Origin: Istiophorus platypterus
Taxonomy: Eukaryota; Chordata; Actinopteri; Istiophoriformes; Istiophoridae
Assembly (NCBI GenBank): GCA_016859345.1
Contig: CM029128.1
Span: 22,360,781-22,424,780, forward strand
DNA: 64,000 nucleotides
Direction: 5' to 3'
Part shown: piece by piece, positions 62,101-64,000 of the stretch
Numbering within the stretch: the stretch's first letter is position 1
Layout: every line of letters begins with the position of its first letter
The notes under the pieces: model-generated
Database searches by the model: none
The model's input: only the letters and a program-made list of their open reading frames with translations
What the model was told of the DNA's origin: nothing
Position numbers and translations under genes: made by a program

Positions 62101-63551
62101 TTTCATCCAAGTCCTTTCGTGCCTCCAGGTTCCAGAGGAGAGAGCTCACAGTGTTCGGCTGGCAGCGGGAAGTGGTCTCAGATCAGATGTTTGGAGGGAG
62201 TTTGTCAAACGCTTTGGTAGGATCAAGATCAGAGAGGGTTATGGTTTGACTGAGGCCAGCATCGGCTTTCTCAATTACACTGATGAGGTCGGACCAATTG
62301 GGAGAGCCAGTTATTTCAACAAGGTCAGGATTAAAACAATTAATTGTGTTTCCTCCTAGACCTTCCCACACTCTGCATTTTGTTTTGGAGTATAAATATA
62401 TTGATTGATATAATATAATGTGTATATATATAATATATATCTATAATGTATTGCTAAAGCAGTGTTTCATCAAGTAACCAAGTATTTTCTTTTTCTTTGT
62501 CAGCTTTCGATACCATTTGAGCTCCTTAGATATGATCCACAAACATACAAGCCAGTCAGAGCAGACTCTGGAAGATGTATACGAGCACAAACAGGTAAAT
62601 GAATCACATGGTGAGTCATTCAGTCTGTAGTACATAGCTATATGTACAGAGGAAGAGCTGATGTGTCCTCTAAATGTATATCCTTTTTCTGTGCATAGGA
62701 GAGGCAGGGATCCTGGTGGCTCCTCTGACAGCTATGAACCAGTTTCTGGGCTATGCTGGGAATAAGGTACAGTCTGAAAAGAAGCTGCTCAGGGATGTGT
62801 TTAAAACTGGGGATGTCTATTTCAACACTGGAGACCTGCTACTCCACGATCACAGGGACTTTCTATATTTCCATGACCGCATCGGAGACACCTTCAGGTA
62901 CCGTCACTGTCTGTATTACTAAAGCTTTGCCAATGCAACCTTACAAGGTATTTGTATTTCAGTTGGCAAGTTTGTTGCAAATGAGGAGACACAAATGAAA
63001 TTTTTTGCTGGTGTCATATTGAATACAAACCCTTTACCAGTTTTATTTAACTGAGGTCAGTCAGCACTTAACACACTTAACACCTGAAACTGTTTCAGTT
63101 GTCATTAGTCTCATGCATGCTTAACAGGACAGATACGCTTAATTTTTAGTCAGCACAGCTGTCTGTGGCATTTACACCTTCATTCATTTTTATAATTTCT
63201 TTCTAATCATGATAAGATATCCAGATACTGATTAGATATTAACATTAGGGCCACTTATCTTATTTCTGAGATGGAAACAAACACCACTTCAAATGAATGA
63301 TAATGTAGTTCTATGTCTGCTAAATGTTATATGAGAAGTTGTTTGCTAACACGTTCACCATATCAAATGAAACGATGATGATATATCAGTGTCTTCACTA
63401 CTTTTTTCTGTACTAACTGCAGGTTTAAATGCATGTACCCTTGTGTCCTACAGGTGGAAAGGAGAGAATGTATCCACTACAGAGGTGTCAGAGGTTTTAG
63501 GTCTTCTTGATTTTATCAAGGAGGCGAATGTCTATGGAGTCACTGTACCAG
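52996..63551 (+). CDS. slc27a6: slc27a6-like fatty acid transport protein / very-long-chain acyl-CoA synthetase (3' partial, 8 exons)
   Basis: Gene-level span. SLC27A/FATP proteins promote fatty-acid uptake and activate long or very-long-chain fatty acids to acyl-CoA with ATP, at the plasma membrane, ER or peroxisome. Eight exons give 516 codons in one frame: N-terminal membrane anchor (about 2-25), AMP-binding P-loop motif FTSGTTG (222-228), IYITLPLYH (258-266), EGYGLTE (358-364), NTGDL and [19 protein letters not shown] (about 477-495), the FATP signature. Family members are about 620 residues, so roughly 100 C-terminal residues lie past the window. [15 protein letters not shown] and GELCRYL resemble SLC27A6, while [12 protein letters not shown] and the EEVLP.MKKD segment resemble SLC27A2. 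Proximity to megf10 favours slc27a6, because the human genes lie in the same chromosome region. Family assignment is firm; the member is less so. Confidence 0.8.
53548..53591. repeat. 11 bp x 4 GC-rich minisatellite in slc27a intron 1
   Basis: Four units alternating caggcccgggt and caggccagggt (the last ends in a), 75 bp after exon 1. The higher-order period is 22 bp. Confidence 0.9.
54061..54310 (+). repeat. Dispersed repeat in slc27a intron 1
   Basis: The segment containing cttcagtgctccttggcatt, gattctccaagtctctgaac, tctactggagggatgagcac and catttgggttgcaaactggt resembles a dispersed sequence seen in many fish introns. The class is unknown to me and no coding sequence is visible. Confidence 0.4.
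54942..55145 (+). CDS. slc27a6: slc27a6-like exon 2, AMP-binding P-loop
   Basis: Residues 160-228: [40 protein letters not shown] and onwards, ending [11 protein letters not shown]. The TSGTTG loop binds the phosphates of ATP in acyl-CoA synthetases. Acceptor tacag, donor gtattg. The length of the linker before the P-loop fits SLC27A2/A6. Confidence 0.93.
56104..56149. repeat. (TA)n microsatellite
   Basis: Pure TA run in slc27a intron 2, upstream of the nested transposons. Confidence 0.95.
56796..56811. repeat. Target-site duplication of the RTE insertion, left copy
   Basis: tcgtggaggctaaaat, identical to 59939-59954. It abuts the 3' end (AAGAAG tail) of the minus-strand LINE. Confidence 0.9.
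56840..58754 (-). pseudogene. RTE reverse-transcriptase reading frame, one frameshift
   Basis: Two reading-frame pieces (58754-58095 and 58144-56840) together cover the connector and reverse transcriptase of the LINE. The first runs from [18 protein letters not shown] to [11 protein letters not shown] and stops; the second picks up at [19 protein letters not shown] in another frame. The break lies in a run of T near 58100. Conserved RT boxes are present ([41 protein letters not shown]). Motif B reads GSALSLFLF, with Leu where Pro is usual. Confidence 0.8.
58755..59822 (-). pseudogene. RTE endonuclease reading frame, ended by premature stop
   Basis: 355 codons of the EN domain of the LINE at 56812-59938. 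Endonuclease motifs are visible in order: [52 protein letters not shown] at 58755-58757 stops it, and the same frame resumes at once toward the RT domain, so this is a point nonsense change rather than a natural end. Confidence 0.8.
59939..59954. repeat. Target-site duplication of the RTE insertion, right copy
   Basis: tcgtggaggctaaaat, identical to 56796-56811. It abuts the 5' end of the LINE. Confidence 0.9.
60563..60721 (+). CDS. slc27a6: slc27a6-like exon 3
   Basis: Residues 228-281: [54 protein letters not shown]. It continues the AMP-binding motif with LSKA where most FATPs have LPKA; the PROSITE AMP-binding pattern, as I recall it, tolerates Ser at that place. Acceptor ttccag, donor gtaggc. 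It lies 5.4 kb from exon 2 because of the nested transposons in the intron. Confidence 0.93.
61617..61741 (+). CDS. slc27a6: slc27a6-like exon 4
   Basis: Residues 281-322: [42 protein letters not shown]. The block is very close to human SLC27A6 ([22 protein letters not shown]) and is the best argument for that paralogue. Acceptor cgcag, donor gtaaga. Confidence 0.93.
62129..62323 (+). CDS. slc27a6: slc27a6-like exon 5
   Basis: Residues 323-387: [65 protein letters not shown]. The GYGLTE segment is the adenylate-forming A5 motif (YGxTE). Acceptor ctccag, donor gtcagg, both at codon boundaries. Confidence 0.93.
62504..62594 (+). CDS. slc27a6: slc27a6-like exon 6
   Basis: Residues 388-418: [30 protein letters not shown] and a split Gly codon. 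It corresponds to the (F/Y)DL(I/L)xYD...EPxR...G.C block of FATPs. Acceptor gtcag, donor gtaaat. Confidence 0.9.
62699..62897 (+). CDS. slc27a6: slc27a6-like exon 7, FATP motif
   Basis: Residues 418-484: [71 protein letters not shown] and [13 protein letters not shown] contain residues that contact ATP and the hinge in this superfamily. Acceptor catag; donor gtaccg inside the Arg codon. Confidence 0.93.
63454..63551 (+). CDS. slc27a6: slc27a6-like exon 8 (last exon seen)
   Basis: Residues 484-516: [32 protein letters not shown], ending one base into the next codon. It matches WKGENVATTEVADVIGMLDF in human SLC27A6. Acceptor ctacag, donor gtccgt. The remaining exons were not found before 64000. 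Confidence 0.93.
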
Positions 63552-64000
63552 GTCCGTGGAATCTAAGTGTTACACTGTTATTTATAATAGTGCATAATCT
63601 ATAGTAGCCCTGTAGTGCAAGTCAACAGTGTCTGATTTGTGAATATATTTGTTGTTTATTTTGTTCAGAGTCATGAAGTAGGAGAAGTTATTTCAGTTGC
63701 TGCAGGCCTCTGAAAATAAAAGCAAAATCGAATTCTAAAGTTAAGCTGAAGCTGAGTGAAGCAGGTTAGCATCTTCATCACGGGAGCATCATGTAGGTTT
63801 AGTGCTGGTGTTTTCCTGTCAGCAAACCTGCATGTGACTAAAAGGACGTCTTCCTTCTAAACATTTTATGACTGCTTTTGCCAAGACATGCCATTTGAGG
63901 CCTTTAGGCTCAGCGATATATATTTTTTTTTATTATTAAAAGGTCTGTTAAGCACAGTTCCGGGCTATAAAAGCTCACATTCAGCAGTTTGAATGAGTTC

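Larger units (their letters stand above)
60722..64000 (+). other. slc27a introns 3-7 and DNA after the last exon seen
   Basis: Introns of 895, 387, 180, 104 and 556 bp, all GT-AG, with no repeats recognised. After the donor at 63552 the last 449 bp have no further exon that I can identify. Confidence 0.6.

Overview
The window reads as vertebrate, almost certainly teleost fish, nuclear DNA. It has AT-rich introns with consensus GT-AG splice sites, many dinucleotide microsatellites, several decayed Tc1-like DNA transposons and an RTE-clade LINE of the kind common in fish genomes. The species cannot be named from the sequence. Exon boundaries were set by hand from splice consensus, reading-frame continuity and recall of the vertebrate protein families; no alignment was run.

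Two protein-coding genes are present, both on the + strand and both cut by the window. Positions 8015-46025 hold 23 coding exons of a multiple-EGF-domain receptor that I identify as megf10 (EMI domain, long EGF/laminin-EGF array, one membrane span, tyrosine-rich tail). They give 1087 residues with the frame intact through every junction and a stop at 46023-46025. The exon(s) for the signal peptide are missing or unresolved; a possible start exon near 4399-4487 is discussed. Positions 52996-63551 hold the first eight coding exons (516 codons) of a fatty-acid transport protein / very-long-chain acyl-CoA synthetase, probably slc27a6 and possibly slc27a2-like. Its last exons lie beyond 64000. In mammals MEGF10 and SLC27A6 share a chromosome region, so the pairing supports both names.

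Layout: 1-8014 upstream or intronic DNA of megf10 with homopolymer tracts, CA repeats and telomere-like (CCTAA) sequence; 8015-12114 EMI and first EGF exons; 12115-24192 a 12 kb intron full of repeats; 24193-39687 the EGF exons; 39880-46025 transmembrane and cytoplasmic exons; 46026-52995 3' UTR and intergenic DNA; 52996-64000 the slc27a gene. Its 5.4 kb intron 2 holds an almost intact RTE LINE (56812-59938, minus strand, 16 bp target-site duplication) inserted into an older Tc1-like transposon.

The two genes have no evident functional link: one is an engulfment/adhesion receptor, the other a lipid enzyme. I see no new protein system. The most notable material is structural: nested transposons, a 165 bp repeat present as two inverted copies differing at one base, a Tc1-like element with roughly 230 bp terminal inverted repeats carrying a nested repeat, and a splice acceptor embedded in a (TG)n tract.
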